Origin: Dryas octopetala
Lineage: Eukaryota > Streptophyta > Magnoliopsida > Rosales > Rosaceae
NCBI GenBank assembly: GCA_963921425.1
Contig: OY992837.1
Span: 8,529,896 to 8,593,895 of the forward strand
Direction of reading: 5' to 3'
DNA: 64,000 nt
The notes below the pieces were generated by a model, which saw nothing but the letters and a program-made list of their open reading frames with translations, was not told the origin of the DNA and searched no databases. Below, piece by piece: positions 20,912 through 32,745 of this stretch (the first letter of the stretch is position 1; each line of letters begins with the position of its first letter). The position numbers and the translations under genes were made by a program.

Positions 20912-22930
20912 TAGGGCTGGGTAAAAATACCGAAATACCGAAAAATACCGAAACCGATACCGAAAAATACCGAAAAGTACCGATACCGAAAATACCGATA
21001 AATTTGGTAATGGTATTGGTTTACAAAACCCGGTACCGACGGTATACCGATACCGACCGTATATTAAAAAAATATAATTAAAATAATTCATTTTTATACA
21101 ATTCTATACTATATTATTAGTATACCCTAAATATAAAATACTTAGTATTACCTTTCTATATAATTTATAATTTTACATAATACATTTCTAATTTTCTATA
21201 ATTTATATCAATATGATATAATATTAGTAATTTAGTATATTGTATAATATGATATAATATAGTAAAATATGGTATAATATGATATAATATATTAATATCA
21301 ATATGAACTATGGAGTTATGGACTATTTATGATTTATGTAATTACCTCAATCATAAATGTATAATATGGTATAATATATTGTTATTAGTATATGGTATTA
21401 GCCATTTAGCCTAACGGCCCTATTAGGTATATGACCTATACCATATACCCTAAGGTTTAGCCCTAAACCCTAATATTATACTAAATTATAAACCCTATAT
21501 AGTATATGTATATGATATCTCATACTAAATTACTAATTTCTATACCCTAATAGTCTAATACTATAAATTTATAATTCATAGATTCATAGTTGGTAACTTG
21601 GAGTTTGGTATATAGTATATAGTATAATAATATAATATGGTATAATATGGTATAGTATAGTATAATATGATAATATTAGTAATTTAGTATATTGTATAAT
21701 ATGATATAATATAGTAAAATATGGTATAATATATTAATATCAATATGGATTATGGAGTTATGGACTATTTATGATTTATGTAATTACCTCAATCATAAAT
21801 GTATAATATGGTATAATATATTATTATTAGTATATGATATTAGCTATTTAGCCTAACGGCCCTATTAGGTATATGACCTATATCATATACCCTAAGATTT
21901 AGAAGATGATATAAATTAAAAAACATGTAAACTATTAAGTTATTGAATATATACTATAAATTATAAAAAACATATGTAATAAAAATAAAAAACTCCAAAC
22001 CCCAATTGAAATTTGAAACCCCAAAATACCCTAAACCCTAAACCCCAAAATCCAAACCCTAAACGAAACCCCAAAATACCTTATTTATTCTTTACAAAAT
22101 AAAACTTTATTTTTATTATTTTTTCTTTTCTTTTATTATTTTTTCTTTTCTTTTCCCCCTAACCCACGTGCCCCCCCCCCCTTTTCTTCTTTCTTTCTTT
22201 TCTTTTTCTTCTTCTCTCTCCTCCCACCCGTGACTCTTTTCTTCTTCATTTTTCTCTTCTCTTCTCTTTTTTTTGCCTTCTTTTTCTTTCTGTGTGCGAC
22301 CACAGCCCTCACCACCACAATCAATTCATCATCTCCAAGACTCCAACCATCACCACCACCACCACCACTATCATCTATTTCCCTCTCCCCAAAATACCTT
22401 TCCCCCCAGACATTCCATCAAGACGAAATCGGACCCAATTCCCTCTGGACCCAAAAGCCTTCCACATCCACGACGAAATCAGTCGCAGCGTCTCCATCGT
22501 CTACAAGGCCATCTGCGTTCTCGTCCACTTCACCATCGTCGACCTCGACCGAGGCTCCCAGCGTCATCGCCATCAAAACAACATCTTGATCAACTCTAAT
22601 GGCTCAGTCCAGATCGCTGACTTCGAATCTTGGGCCTTCGTCTTCGTCGTCGTTTTTTCTAATTGATGTTGTTGGTTAGGGTTTGGGGCTGGGGGTGTAA
22701 GGGGGATGGGTTGGTCAATCTTTTATCAATCCCTCATCTTGGAGGAGTGGGCTTGGCTGGTACAGAGTGTGGGAGGGAGGAAAGGCTGTTGGGATTTGTA
22801 GTCGGCACCGCCGCTCTCCGACCGATACCGCCACTCTCCGACCGATACCGAAATTATCGGTTACCGACCCATATCGGTCGGAATTCGGTATGGGTGTTTC
22901 GGTACGGTAACCGTACCGAACCCACCCCTA
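20912..22930. mobile_element. 2.0-kb Ac-like hAT element, non-autonomous, with captured DNA
   Basis: Ends TAGGGCTGGGT and, read inward from the right, TAGGGGTGGGT, flanked by a perfect 8-bp target duplication ATGTTGAG (20904-20911; 22931-22938), which is diagnostic of hAT. Both subterminal regions are dense in ACCGA/TCGGT words (20930-21060; 22800-22920), like the transposase-binding repeats of maize Ac. The left-centre is AT-rich and contains a direct duplication of about 240 bp (about 21207-21452 and 21664-21900, with the word CCTAACGGCCCTATTAGG in both). The right-centre is CT- and GC-richer and contains a kinase fragment. No transposase is present. Confidence 0.85.
22439..22630 (+). pseudogene. 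Chimeric Ste20/BLUS1-like protein kinase fragment inside hAT element
   Basis: In frame on the plus strand, FPLDPKAFHIHDEIS...VYKAICV...DLDRGS matches the start of the kinase domain of plant Ste20-like kinases (the BLUS1 group typically reads FPLDPKAYxIxxEIGxGVSAxVYRAIC). It is followed directly by NNILINSNGSVQIADF, the catalytic-loop-to-DFG region of the same family (normally NILIDSNGxVKLADFG). About 100 residues that should separate these parts are absent, the VAIK lysine is missing and the DFG glycine is replaced by Glu. It is therefore a collapsed, non-functional gene piece captured by the transposon. The surrounding low-complexity CT-rich sequence could be captured leader sequence. Recognition is from memory of family motifs. 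Confidence 0.7.
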
Positions 22931-22938
22931 ATGTTGAG

Positions 22939-24025
22939 TGACGTCCATTAATTTTGAATCGACGGTAAACAAAACTTAAAACGACTTTGAGAGTTGATAG
23001 GCCCAAGGTCAATGTCTATTGCTTAAGATACAAAGGGCTTTGATTCATAAGAGCCATTGATCTCTTGGGCCTTCCTCGGGTCAATACAATAATACTAAAT
23101 GAATGGGCCTGCCTCGTAAACTTAATCCACAGGTCAAGTCAATAATTCCTTCCCCGGGTGTGAATCATAAACTAGTGGAAACAAATGTATACTACAAGAT
23201 AGGCACAAGTGGTCAATGTTTATGAGATTGGGGGTTTCTTAAAGGATACAAAAGTGAAAGGCCAAATTAATTTTTAGTCTATGTATTCGTCTTTATATTA
23301 TTAGTTGTGTGGATTTTGATTTTATATTTTATAAATTATTGTAATTCAATGACGCATTAACATTTTTGTTCATTAACCCTTGAGAAGTATTTGAAGTCTT
23401 ATTGAAAAGTGTTTGAAAGTACTTGAGGAAGGCTCAAATACTTCTCGATAGGAGCTCAAGTACTACTCGAGAATTTTTAAATTTTATAAAAAATGGTTGA
23501 AAGTCTTTATTGAAAACAAATAAGAGTTAGTTTGTCAAAATTTCTTATAATTGTTATATATGGCATCAATTTTACCATTAAAAAAAAAAAATTTTGAAGC
23601 CCATGATCTCTAGCTCTACATTGTTTGTGATGAAAAAGAGGTAACACTTAGCTTCAAGTCTCATTGTAAGTACAAAATGGGGAAAAAAAATCTCATTGCA
23701 AAGTGCAAACACATGTTTTGTTTCTCTCTCTCTCTCTCTCACACAAACAAGCTCCTTTACCTATTTCAGCCACAAACTAGCTGGCATCTTACATGTCTAT
23801 TAGTCTATACAATATAGATTGACTATAACAACACATGTACAATATCCAAACACAAAATCCACCTCTGAATTCGACTCTTTGAGTGAGGAAATAAAGAATC
23901 GAATTTTCACCATGAACATGTGGTAATTAATCTTATCCCTCTTGTTGAAAATCAAATATCACTATATAATTAAGCTTACAATGAAAGGAGAAGAGAAATC
24001 TAGTAATAAGTATTGGATATTAATA
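22939..24025. other. Gene-free interval
   Basis: No gene found. It contains a (CT)n run near 23724-23740 and unrecognised AT-rich DNA. The last few hundred bases should include the 3' flank of the LysM gene. Confidence 0.5.
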
Positions 24026-24355
24026 TTATTCTGTATACCTTTGTTTGAATGGAGTAATCTTAATGACCAAGCCAGGGAAGACATCATCAGGGTCATGGAT
24101 ATGTGGGTTCTCTTCAACAATGTAAGGGTCTCCACATTTTTCACTGATTGTTTGCAGTGTCTCTCCTTCACGAACCACATAGATTTCATCACAGGGCTTG
24201 TTCAAATGACCCACTTGGAGCTGGACCATGCTCACCCTAAATTCACTCTCACTTGATTCAAAGCAGCTCAGGACCAGCATCATAGCCAAGAACAGAGCAC
24301 AGTACCATGAAACCCTCTCTGCCATTGCTGTTGATGAACACATGGTGCACACCAT
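24026..24355 (-). CDS. Small secreted LysM-domain protein
   Basis: A single-exon gene of 109 residues from the ATG at 24355; an in-frame ATG at 24325 (MAERVSWYC...) would give 99 residues and a cleaner signal peptide and may be the real start. A hydrophobic segment (WYCALFLAMMLVLSC) is followed by one LysM domain (about residues 58-103: IYVVREGETLQTISEKCG...EENPHIHD...VFPGLVIKI). LysM domains bind N-acetylglucosamine glycans such as chitin or peptidoglycan. Plants have a conserved group of one-LysM secreted proteins of about 100 residues with no kinase, whose role is poorly known, and this belongs there. A TATA-like CTTAAATAAGG lies on the minus strand at 24466-24476, about 110 bp upstream of the first ATG. 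Confidence 0.88.
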   Translation of the reverse strand: MVCTMCSSTAMAERVSWYCALFLAMMLVLSCFESSESEFRVSMVQLQVGHLNKPCDEIYVVREGETLQTISEKCGDPYIVEENPHIHDPDDVFPGLVIKITPFKQRYTE

Positions 24356-24410
24356 TGTGATTGTGAAGTTACAAATATTGCTGTTTTGGGCTACTTGGGG
24401 ATTTCGCTGA

Positions 24411-26951
24411 GTCTGTGAGTCGAGACTGTGGTTTTGATGTTTCTTAGAATTAGAAATTGAGGTGGCCTTATTTAAGAGAAGGGTTCTTGTCTTTGGTAGT
24501 TGGAGTGGGTGTAACTATTGGCGGGAGTTGAAACGGTTCTCTCAATGTGGTAGGTAACTGTCAGCAAAGAGACCCGAAAGAAGAAAACATAGCCCAAGAA
24601 AATAAAAAAACAAAGAGGAGAAAGAGTTGGTTAAACTGCTTTATTATACGGATTTAGTCTAATGGTCTTGGGTTTTGAGTCTTGACACCTGCTTCTATTT
24701 GTTATGTTTTGTGCTTTTCTAGTTTTGTTTTGTGCTTTTCTAGTTTTCTTTTGGGTGCTTGGAGTTTCTCCTTCCCTAGTACTTAATAAAGGCACAAGGA
24801 CTTGTTAAAGATGTTGGTGGAGAGGGGTTTAAGTCAAAAGATATCATTGAACCCTACCCTCTACTTAATATGCCGTATTGAGGAATGAGGTAATGTATGT
24901 TTTTAGTCCATGGAATACTCAAAACTATAACATTATCTTCTGCCACCTGGCTTGATAAATTTGACTAGATGACCAAAATAGGTGGGTATCAAACACCATA
25001 CAAGACACATCATGAATGTTATGTTGTACCAATTAATTGGTTTATCAAATCTCATCTATCTACAAGACTACAACTACAAGACATCCATAGGCTACATTCA
25101 AGGTACCCATATATCAAAAGATAATAAGCTTAATGAAAAATTTAAATCAAACGTACAAAAAATTTTAAAAGATTATACCTAATATCAAAACTCCTTAATA
25201 AAAGAATGATTGATATTTTTTTGACCAGATGTATGATTGATATTTATTGCCTTAGTTATATCCCATATTATCAGCCTGGGTAATTTGATAATGATTATAA
25301 AGTATACTTTTGACTCTTAATGATAAGCTAATCCACCTACTTTATCGAAATGATAAAAAAGTTTACTTAATTAGTTTTAAATCCACAATTTAAAAAAATA
25401 AGTTCTTTTTTCTCCCTCTCTTCCCTCCCCCTCGCGATCTTCTCCTACCTTTCTATGTGCGATCTCTCTATCTCCGATCTCTTTCTCTGTTCTCTCTCTA
25501 CTCTCTCTCATCGTCTGCTCTCTTTTATCTCATGCTGATCTCTCTTGTCTATTTCTCTCTTTGTTCTTCACCATATCCCAAAGTCGAAGCCTTGAAGGAG
25601 GCCAGCAACCTCCAATCTGGAAATGTTGGGCAATTGTTACTGTCGAACAGTAACTATCTAGGACGATAGTTACTGTTGGACAGTGATAATTATTGGGTAT
25701 TGTTGCACAATGAGAATTGTCATTCTCTTGACGCGAAAACAAAAAAAAAAGTTGGGCGTGTTGGGCTCCGTGCCCAGTGCATTTTTCTAAGTGATTTCAT
25801 TAAAGTGGACTGCATTGGGACTTGTTTTTTGATAGTAGGCTTTAAAAGCCTACTTTCTATAATGGACTTAAAAAAAAAAAAACCTAATTTTTACTAATCC
25901 AATAAAATAAAGAATATAACATCATGACATCTTAATTACTCAATCCGAGTGATTTGGAAAAATTTACCATATAAACAATGCATGAGACACGCACACTTTT
26001 GACTATAAGATGTTGACAAAGTTTAGGTTTACTCTACCAAGATATAATTTTTCATCATTAGATTTGAATGTATGACACAGGGTGTTTCTACTATAGAGGG
26101 TTTCGTCATCTAGCACTTGTAAATTGTTCATACAAGAATTATTTGCTTCCACTCATCACACACCACTTATATCTAGCAAACCAGTTATATGTATCCTTCA
26201 GCAAGCATATCATTTTCTTCACGGCTCAGGCATAAATATAATTTGTAGTTCATACGATTCAGTCTTGAATGAAAGAATACTACTTATCATAGTTGTATTG
26301 GGTTGTTGAAACATTTAAACATGTCCAGAATTACTAAAATGAAGCAGAATCTTGTAAGGCATTTGGGGGTGGCATTGATTTCTAGCTTTTATCATCATTT
26401 AGACTCATTGCTAAAAACACAAGAAACTTGTAGTCGAGTAAAGAAATAAGATTAAAACACCATCGTTTTGAGATTAGATTCAGAGTTAAGCATAGTGTTT
26501 TGGGCCGATAATTTTGAATGTAAACACAATATGAACAACAGAGAAAACTTAATCAGAAAATCTAGTGGATGATAAAATTCCAAACAGAGCACGTAGATTT
26601 CTTGAGGTTCACTGCTCTACTCAACATTTTAAGCAGGTTTGGCTGGGAAGAAGCAAAGTAAATTTCTTGTACGTCTGCCCAAGTAGTTAAGTTAAACATA
26701 TCCAACAAATAAGGAAATAAAGAAAGACCAAATGGCTAAAGAATCATTGGCGTAGAACTTCCAAAGCAATTTACTATTCCTTGTTCACAACTTCATTAAC
26801 AGCTAACTGGACATCATTTAGCAAATGTTTTACAAGTTGAGAAGGAAAGAATCAGGGTTTTCAATAGAAATAAGAGGCAACCCAACCTTCATTTCAATTT
26901 TTATTTTTTATTGACATATTTTGGATTCCAATTCACATAATCTCGCAGCTT
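24411..26951. other. Gene-free interval of 2.5 kb
   Basis: AT-rich spacer; the part from about 26700 is probably 3' flank of the nucleoside hydrolase gene. 25400-25560 is a CT-rich low-complexity stretch and 25630-25690 an interleaved inverted repeat. Short open frames here have no recognisable domain. Confidence 0.5.
25633..25690. repeat. Small interleaved inverted repeat
   Basis: AGTAACTATC (about 25651-25660) pairs with GATAGTTACT, and ACTGTCGAACAGT and ACTGTTGGACAGT are each near-palindromic, so several alternative hairpins are possible in under 60 bp. Confidence 0.6.
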
Positions 26952-29900
26952 TCACAATTTCATCAATCGATTTCTTATATAATCGAGGACTGCATCCACG
27001 TTCACTGTCCAAGCAACTGCAACAGGGGAATAGCCTGTCCATGGATTGCTTGTATTCCAACTGCAATAGAATAAAATCAATTTAAAGAACAATTTGCATA
27101 AAATACAATTCTCTTAAGAGTATGCTAATCTGCTCATACTTTTTTAGTCCTTGATCCATCAGCGTGTGCCCAACACAGATGCCCTGAGTCTCAACCCTCA
27201 CAACCCCATTCCTGTATGTAAAGAGATCAGGACGGACTAGTGCTACAAAACTGACAGGGTCATGAAGGAAAATCCCTGAAACATGTCAGAGAGGTCATTG
27301 AGACAAATATGAAAGACTACAATTATTGAACAGGTAAGTGCAGGGTTATCACATATAAGTAGTTACCATAAACACTATCAGATTTCACATGCCAATCTCT
27401 GTAGAATTTACATGTGTCGCTTACGAATTTAGCGTACTTTCCTTCAGATTGCCGCAATTGAAGGAGGTCATCATCTGAAACCGCAAACAGTGATCAAGTC
27501 AGAGAGATTCTATTTCACAATTCCCATAAGACATCACAGGAGAAGATGGTCTGGAAAGTCAAGCAAGCTATAAACTGGAGGTCCACCTGTAAATTTAACT
27601 TGGGTCGTAATATTTATTCCAACAACAGTAATGTTTGCCCCGGACGTAAACACAACATCTGCTGCTTCCGGGTCTCCATAAATCTGCAAGTCAGAGATTG
27701 GTGTCTTTGTTGAGATGAATCCAGTCAAGTAAATTTGGATAGTCTCCTACTTTGCAACTTACAACTAGAAGTCTAGAACTCAACATCAAACTATGAATGT
27801 GGCATTTAAAGTTACTATTAAGGAACAGTAACATTAGACTCATAACTTTTGGTGCAATAAAATTCATTCTCCTCAGAAAAGGGAAATGAATAACAGTCTT
27901 AGCAACAATTAACTGCAGTTATACAAGTATATGAGGCGAAAGTAGGCTAGAGGGATGAAAAAAAAATCCCACACAATTTTTCAGGACAAAGTTTTCTTCT
28001 AGGTAAAACATGAAAGAACTTGGTCAACCACTATTTACTTGTAGGATCATTATGACAGAAAGAAGGGCACTTACATTTGCTTCAGCAGCAGGATTTACAT
28101 TTCCCAATGCAAAGAAGGCACCACCAAGTACGACCACCCTCTTCACCTTTTTCGCAAAGGAAGAATCCCTTTTGATTGCCTGAACAAGGAAACATCAACA
28201 AAATAGGGAAGATTATTAAGAGTTCAGAAGCTCAGGGCAGCACAGAAAATAAAATAAAAAGGATACTTCAACTTACCAATGCTAAGTTTGTCAAGGGACC
28301 AAGGGCAAGTATAGATACTTCACCAGGATGTTCAGAGACCATATCAACTAAAAATTCACAAGCATTCTTCTCAATTTTCTTTGTTTTTGGAGGAGGTAGA
28401 TAAATGTTTCCCAACCCATCAGAACCATGAATAAAGTCAGCAACACGTGGCGTTCCACCCTTTTTCCAAAAAGAAACATGGTTATGACAAACTAAATAAA
28501 GTTTGTTATTAGAAAATTAAAGGAGGAGAAGGGTAATTAACCTATTAAATGTAATGAAAGTGGGCCCGAGAAGAAAAAAAAAATGACACAGAACTATAAA
28601 GTTGTAATCTCTAGAGGATGTTCCATATAAAAGTATAAAAAAAGCAGGCCATATGTTCCAAGGTTAATCTCAGTTGTGGTCCAACTCTAATGAAGACGAC
28701 TAATGCAGGTTAAGCCAAGGAATACAAATCAAAATAATTACCTTTAGAGGCTCGGGGCTACCCTCCGCCACAGGCAAACCTTGATGCCCTGCGATCTCAC
28801 ACTATCCTTTTGCGCATTAAAAAACACTAATTGATCATGAACATACTCAAGAAAAGAAAAAGGGATAGACAGACAGACCCAAAGTCATTATAAAGACTCA
28901 CTGTAAAAGAAGATGGATATCGACTGATACAAGTACATACCAGAAGCAAGGCATTGCGAGTGGCATCTTCTGTGGTAACATTACCAAATATTGTTGTCAA
29001 GCCCAAGATTTCCAACTCCGGAGTTTGAAATGCCATTAAGATAGCCATAGTATCATCTGCCAATTGCAAATAGAAATATCACACATGAAAACATGTTGGA
29101 GAAAAAAAAAAAAAAAAAAAAAAAGAGACATTCTTCGCTGTTCTAGTATATATAAACCAGTATCTATATATCCACAACCAAAAAATTTCCCAATATCATT
29201 TAATCAAACTTAGTAAATGTTATTTGAATCCTGCCCTATGCAGGAATTATAAATTTTTTAAACCTCGAACTGATTCATAAGAGGGCATATTGATACATTG
29301 AATGTAACAACTTCCCACCACCGCCCAACAAAACCTCCCCACTTCTCTTGTTCTCTAAGTTTTTCTTGCCTTTTCAAATGTTATAGCACATGCTTTTGAA
29401 AAGCTTTTGCAGGTACCACATCAAAAAAAGCAGTTGACTTCTGAAAAATCAAAATGTTAAAGTCAAAAAACTATTGTTGCCTTTCATTCTCATCAATTCC
29501 CTGTTCCAAAGTACCTTGGTGAAAACTGGTTTCCTGGTAGAACCCCATTTCGCCCTAGTTGTTGCAAAATGGGAAAAATAAGCAGTTTTTCGCAACAGAT
29601 TGGGGATTCTATATCCGAAAAATAAAGTGAGGTTTGGTGCTTTGTCAGTTCCAAACTAATCTTATCAAAACGAGGCGAAAAAAGTCAAACCAGAAAAAGT
29701 GAGACATTGGCAAAAACATAATTCCACAATACAATCACATTTCACATACACAACTAATATATTTGCTAAAGGTTCTCATGCTAACGCCAAATCATTATTT
29801 AACAAACAAACAATAAAGTATTCGAAAAGAAAAACTTCAAAGTAGAAAACTCCGTTTGGCTGCTGAGAAAATGTACCAAAAATAAGGTAGATCAAATGAA

Positions 29901-30276
29901 CGAAAAGCACAAGCTAAACTTAACTCTAAAGTTGTAAACAATTGAGCCTAATTCAACTGTTTTTGTTTTTCAGTTTTTTGGGCTTAGTTGAGGCAAGTTC
30001 CTCACTTTCCACAACTAAAAGCATCCCAAAACAAAAAAGTCAAATACTTTAGCCTCGCCTCTTTTCTTTTCCCACATTTTTCTCAGCAACCAAACAGAGG
30101 AATAACAATGCAAAGAACCTGATCAAGTGAAAAAAACACATGGAATGGAAATTGAACTCACCAATTCCAGGGTCAGTATCGATAATGAGCTTCTCGCGCT
30201 TCAGCTGACAACCCAAAACGCCGTCGCCTTCGGCACCGACCACCACACCATGAGAATTCGCCATCACGCTCTCCAT
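26952..30276 (-). CDS. Inosine-uridine preferring nucleoside hydrolase (uridine ribohydrolase)
   Basis: Nine minus-strand exons: 30276-30162, 29056-28941, 28801-28742, 28459-28277, 28179-28075, 27683-27587, 27474-27367, 27275-27140 and 27060-26952, totalling 1,029 nt, 342 residues, the usual size for plant URH1-type enzymes. These cytosolic hydrolases split ribonucleosides to base and ribose in nucleoside salvage and degradation. The calcium/ribose-binding signature DTDPGIDD is at residues 33-40, reconstructed across the exon 1/2 junction. The central EVSILALGPLTNLALAIK and VVVLGGA blocks and the late FLHDPVSFVALV with the catalytic histidine are all present. A second in-frame ATG at 30264 (MANSHG) is an alternative start; codons upstream of 30276 have no ATG. 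At the exon 8/9 junction (GLK-N-W) the donor is GTATGAG; one-codon uncertainty remains there. Confidence 0.92.
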
Positions 30277-30299
30277 AACCGCTGTCAAGCTCAGAACGA

Positions 30300-31425
30300 T
30301 TAGGGCGTTACTTTCAGACAGCGAGAGGAGTATCTATATAATGTGTATGTATATGCGCGCGTATATTATATTATACACAACCAACATATACATACACACG
30401 TATATATATATATATATATATATTGGGGTTTGGTTTCGTCCGATTCGAAGGGACGAAGAGGGCGATGCGAAACTGATGAGCTGCCGCAAGGAGTCTCGGA
30501 GGTCTATGTATATTCCCTATAGTCTCGGTACCAAAGCTGAGTAGATGACGAACTGCCTTCTGTATTTTTTGACCAATCATAGCCCCACAGGTGGCATATT
30601 CTTAGTGGATCTCATTCTTGCCTAATCTCTTCATTCATTCATTTTGATTTATTAACTTTAATTACTTGGTTTTATTCTGTCTTCATTGTAAGTTACAACT
30701 TACAATGGTGAAAATTCCCAACTCAGCATAGTATTCTTCATTTGTGCTAAAATTGAGAGTTTAGTTGGGGACGTATCTAATTCTAGGCCTAGGTTGATTG
30801 AGTTTATCTCAATGGGTTTATTTATATTTATACATTTTTGGGTCATATTTTTGAAGTCTTGATTATCATCACTGATGTGAAATTCAATAATGCGAAATTG
30901 GTATTATTGTTTTTTATTCTTTATGGGATAATAAGTTATTTATAATTTGTGAATTATCTTAACCTAACATTCGATCTTGTTCAGTTTTTATTGTCAAATT
31001 TGTCATCCCCTTAGGTGCGGGAATATTCCTTTTGATGGTATCATGGGCTAGGCATAAAAAGTTTTGGCAAAGCCAAGATCCTGCAATATTGTAAAGCTAT
31101 CAAAATGGGACCGGATGTAATGGGTGTGCCGTGTGGGGTTATTTTTGTTCCTTTTAACATAATATATTAATGTCAACTTTTTGTTTTCACATGTTATTTG
31201 TGGTTGCATACTGCCAAATGAATTCGTCTTTCTATTAAATAAATGTCAATTATGTTAAGCTTAATTCCTTGGCTATTAATTATTGCGGAGATAGGAACAT
31301 GAATCAGAATGTTTATTAATATTAGTAACTATCAAATAAAGAGCATTACAAAAGTCAAATTTGGATTACACATCAGAATGCAATTCTCTGACTGCTCACG
31401 TTAATTTAATTGGTTTTTATTGCAC
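30300..31425. other. Upstream region of the nucleoside hydrolase gene and spacer
   Basis: Contains a (TA)n run at about 30402-30422 within 150 bp of the start codon, then AT-rich DNA with no recognised gene. Confidence 0.5.
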
Positions 31426-32182
31426 ATCCTCTATTTAGTTCACGGAACTCAATTCTTATGCCTTTTTCAGGATGAATGAAATGTAAGATTCACATTCGTT
31501 GGGTAATATTGAGAAAGTAAATCAATAATTTTCTTTTCATTTTCATTCCCTTATTTGGTTTGTGAATAATAAAAAATAAAATTGGTCTAATTTTTAAATT
31601 ATATCCTTATTTATTAAACAAAAGCAATATTTTTTTAATTAATTTAATAAAATATCAGGGTTAGTTTAGTCCACAAAATAAGCAATAAATGTTTTCCCAA
31701 AAGGGAGGAAAACAAAGAGTTAATTACACTTACACCTCCTGAGGTTTATCGTCTTTTCACATACACCTCATGAGGTTTCAAAACTGTTGCATATAACCCC
31801 CTATAGTGAGACGAAAAATGATGAGAAATTATGCAAAAAGACATGTAAGGGGTAAAATGACCTAATAAGATTACTCAAGGTGTAAAGTCCAACCTAAATA
31901 CAAATATTTTTGTTTTGTTTATTTATTTTTTTATCTTATAAGGGGTTATATGTAATAGTTTTGAAACCTCAGGGGGTGTATGCGTAATTTTTGAAACCCC
32001 AGAGGGTGTATGTGAAAAGACGATAAACCTCAAGGGATATAAGTGTAATTAACTCTGAAAACAAAACCTAAGCTCCACTAAGGATTTCATTTTCTCCCCA
32101 ATAAGGGAAATCATTTCCCTTAGGCCAGGAAATAGAATTGATTTCTCATTCACATGCCTCCAAAATTTGAATCAAACAGACC
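31426..32182. mobile_element. Tourist/PIF-like MITE copy, interrupted by another MITE
   Basis: The left end (CTATTTAGTTCACGGAACTC) and the right end, read inward as GGTCTGTTTGATTCAAA, resemble the GGGCCTGTTTGGTTC termini of Tourist-like elements. The body matches the copy at 32374-32745 (for example CAATAAATGTTTTCCCAA and TTTCATTTTCTCCCCAA). A separate MITE with its own target duplication sits at 31716-32056. Edges are approximate. Confidence 0.5.
31716..32056. mobile_element. MITE with AGAGTTAATTACACTTACACC ends, copy 1
   Basis: A 341-bp element with about 35-bp inverted repeats starting AGAGTTAATTACACTTACAC and ending with the complement. A perfect 8-bp direct repeat GAAAACAA lies at 31708-31715 and 32057-32064. 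A sister copy is at 63057-63427. The 8-bp duplication suggests hAT. No coding capacity; it landed inside a Tourist-like element. Confidence 0.85.
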
Positions 32183-32373
32183 ATTAATATTAAGATGCTT
32201 ATTCCAGTTGTTGAGCAACTTAAGGATGCACATTCAGTCATTATTCGAATATATATCTATTTAATTAATTAATTAATTCTTATCGATGAAATTTAAATTT
32301 AGAATCTTTTCCGACAAAAAGAAATTTAATGTCATCCGCTAAACTAAATAGATAGTACTTGAATTAACCTTAA

Positions 32374-32745
32374 GGGCTTATTTGGTTCACGGAATTAATT
32401 TCCCAATAATTCCTTTGCATTTTCCAGGGAGAAGGGAATGTGAAATTCTCTTTCTTGTGTTTGGTAAGCTTGGAAAAGTAAACTAGAAATTTAAAGCAAT
32501 AAATGTTGTGTTTGATCAGTTTTCCAATTGTACTAGAATCTATTATTTATTTTGAAATAATAACACGGTTAGTTTTGTCAAAAAACAATAAATGTTTTCC
32601 CAAGAAAGGGAAAATCAATTTCATTGCTCTAGCAAAGGTTTCATTTTCCTCCCAATCGGGGCATCAGATTCCCTTAGGTTATGAATTAATTTGCCTTCTC
32701 TGTACTTACTAAACATGAGAATGAAATTTATTTTACATTTTTAGG
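32374..32745. mobile_element. Tourist/PIF-like MITE, second copy
   Basis: Begins GGGCTTATTTGGTTCACGGA and is alignable by eye with the left and right parts of 31426-32182 after that copy's internal MITE is removed. The right boundary is uncertain. Confidence 0.45.

Noticed and set aside
22230-22670. Three overlapping open frames of about 110-125 residues as genes
   Set aside because: Two are low-complexity His/Pro/Ser readings of CT-rich DNA; the third contains only the kinase remnant. All lie inside a transposon.
22980-23230. Possible remnant of a larger retroelement
   Set aside because: The GGGCC-containing words and base composition are suggestive, but no end, domain or repeat could be shown.
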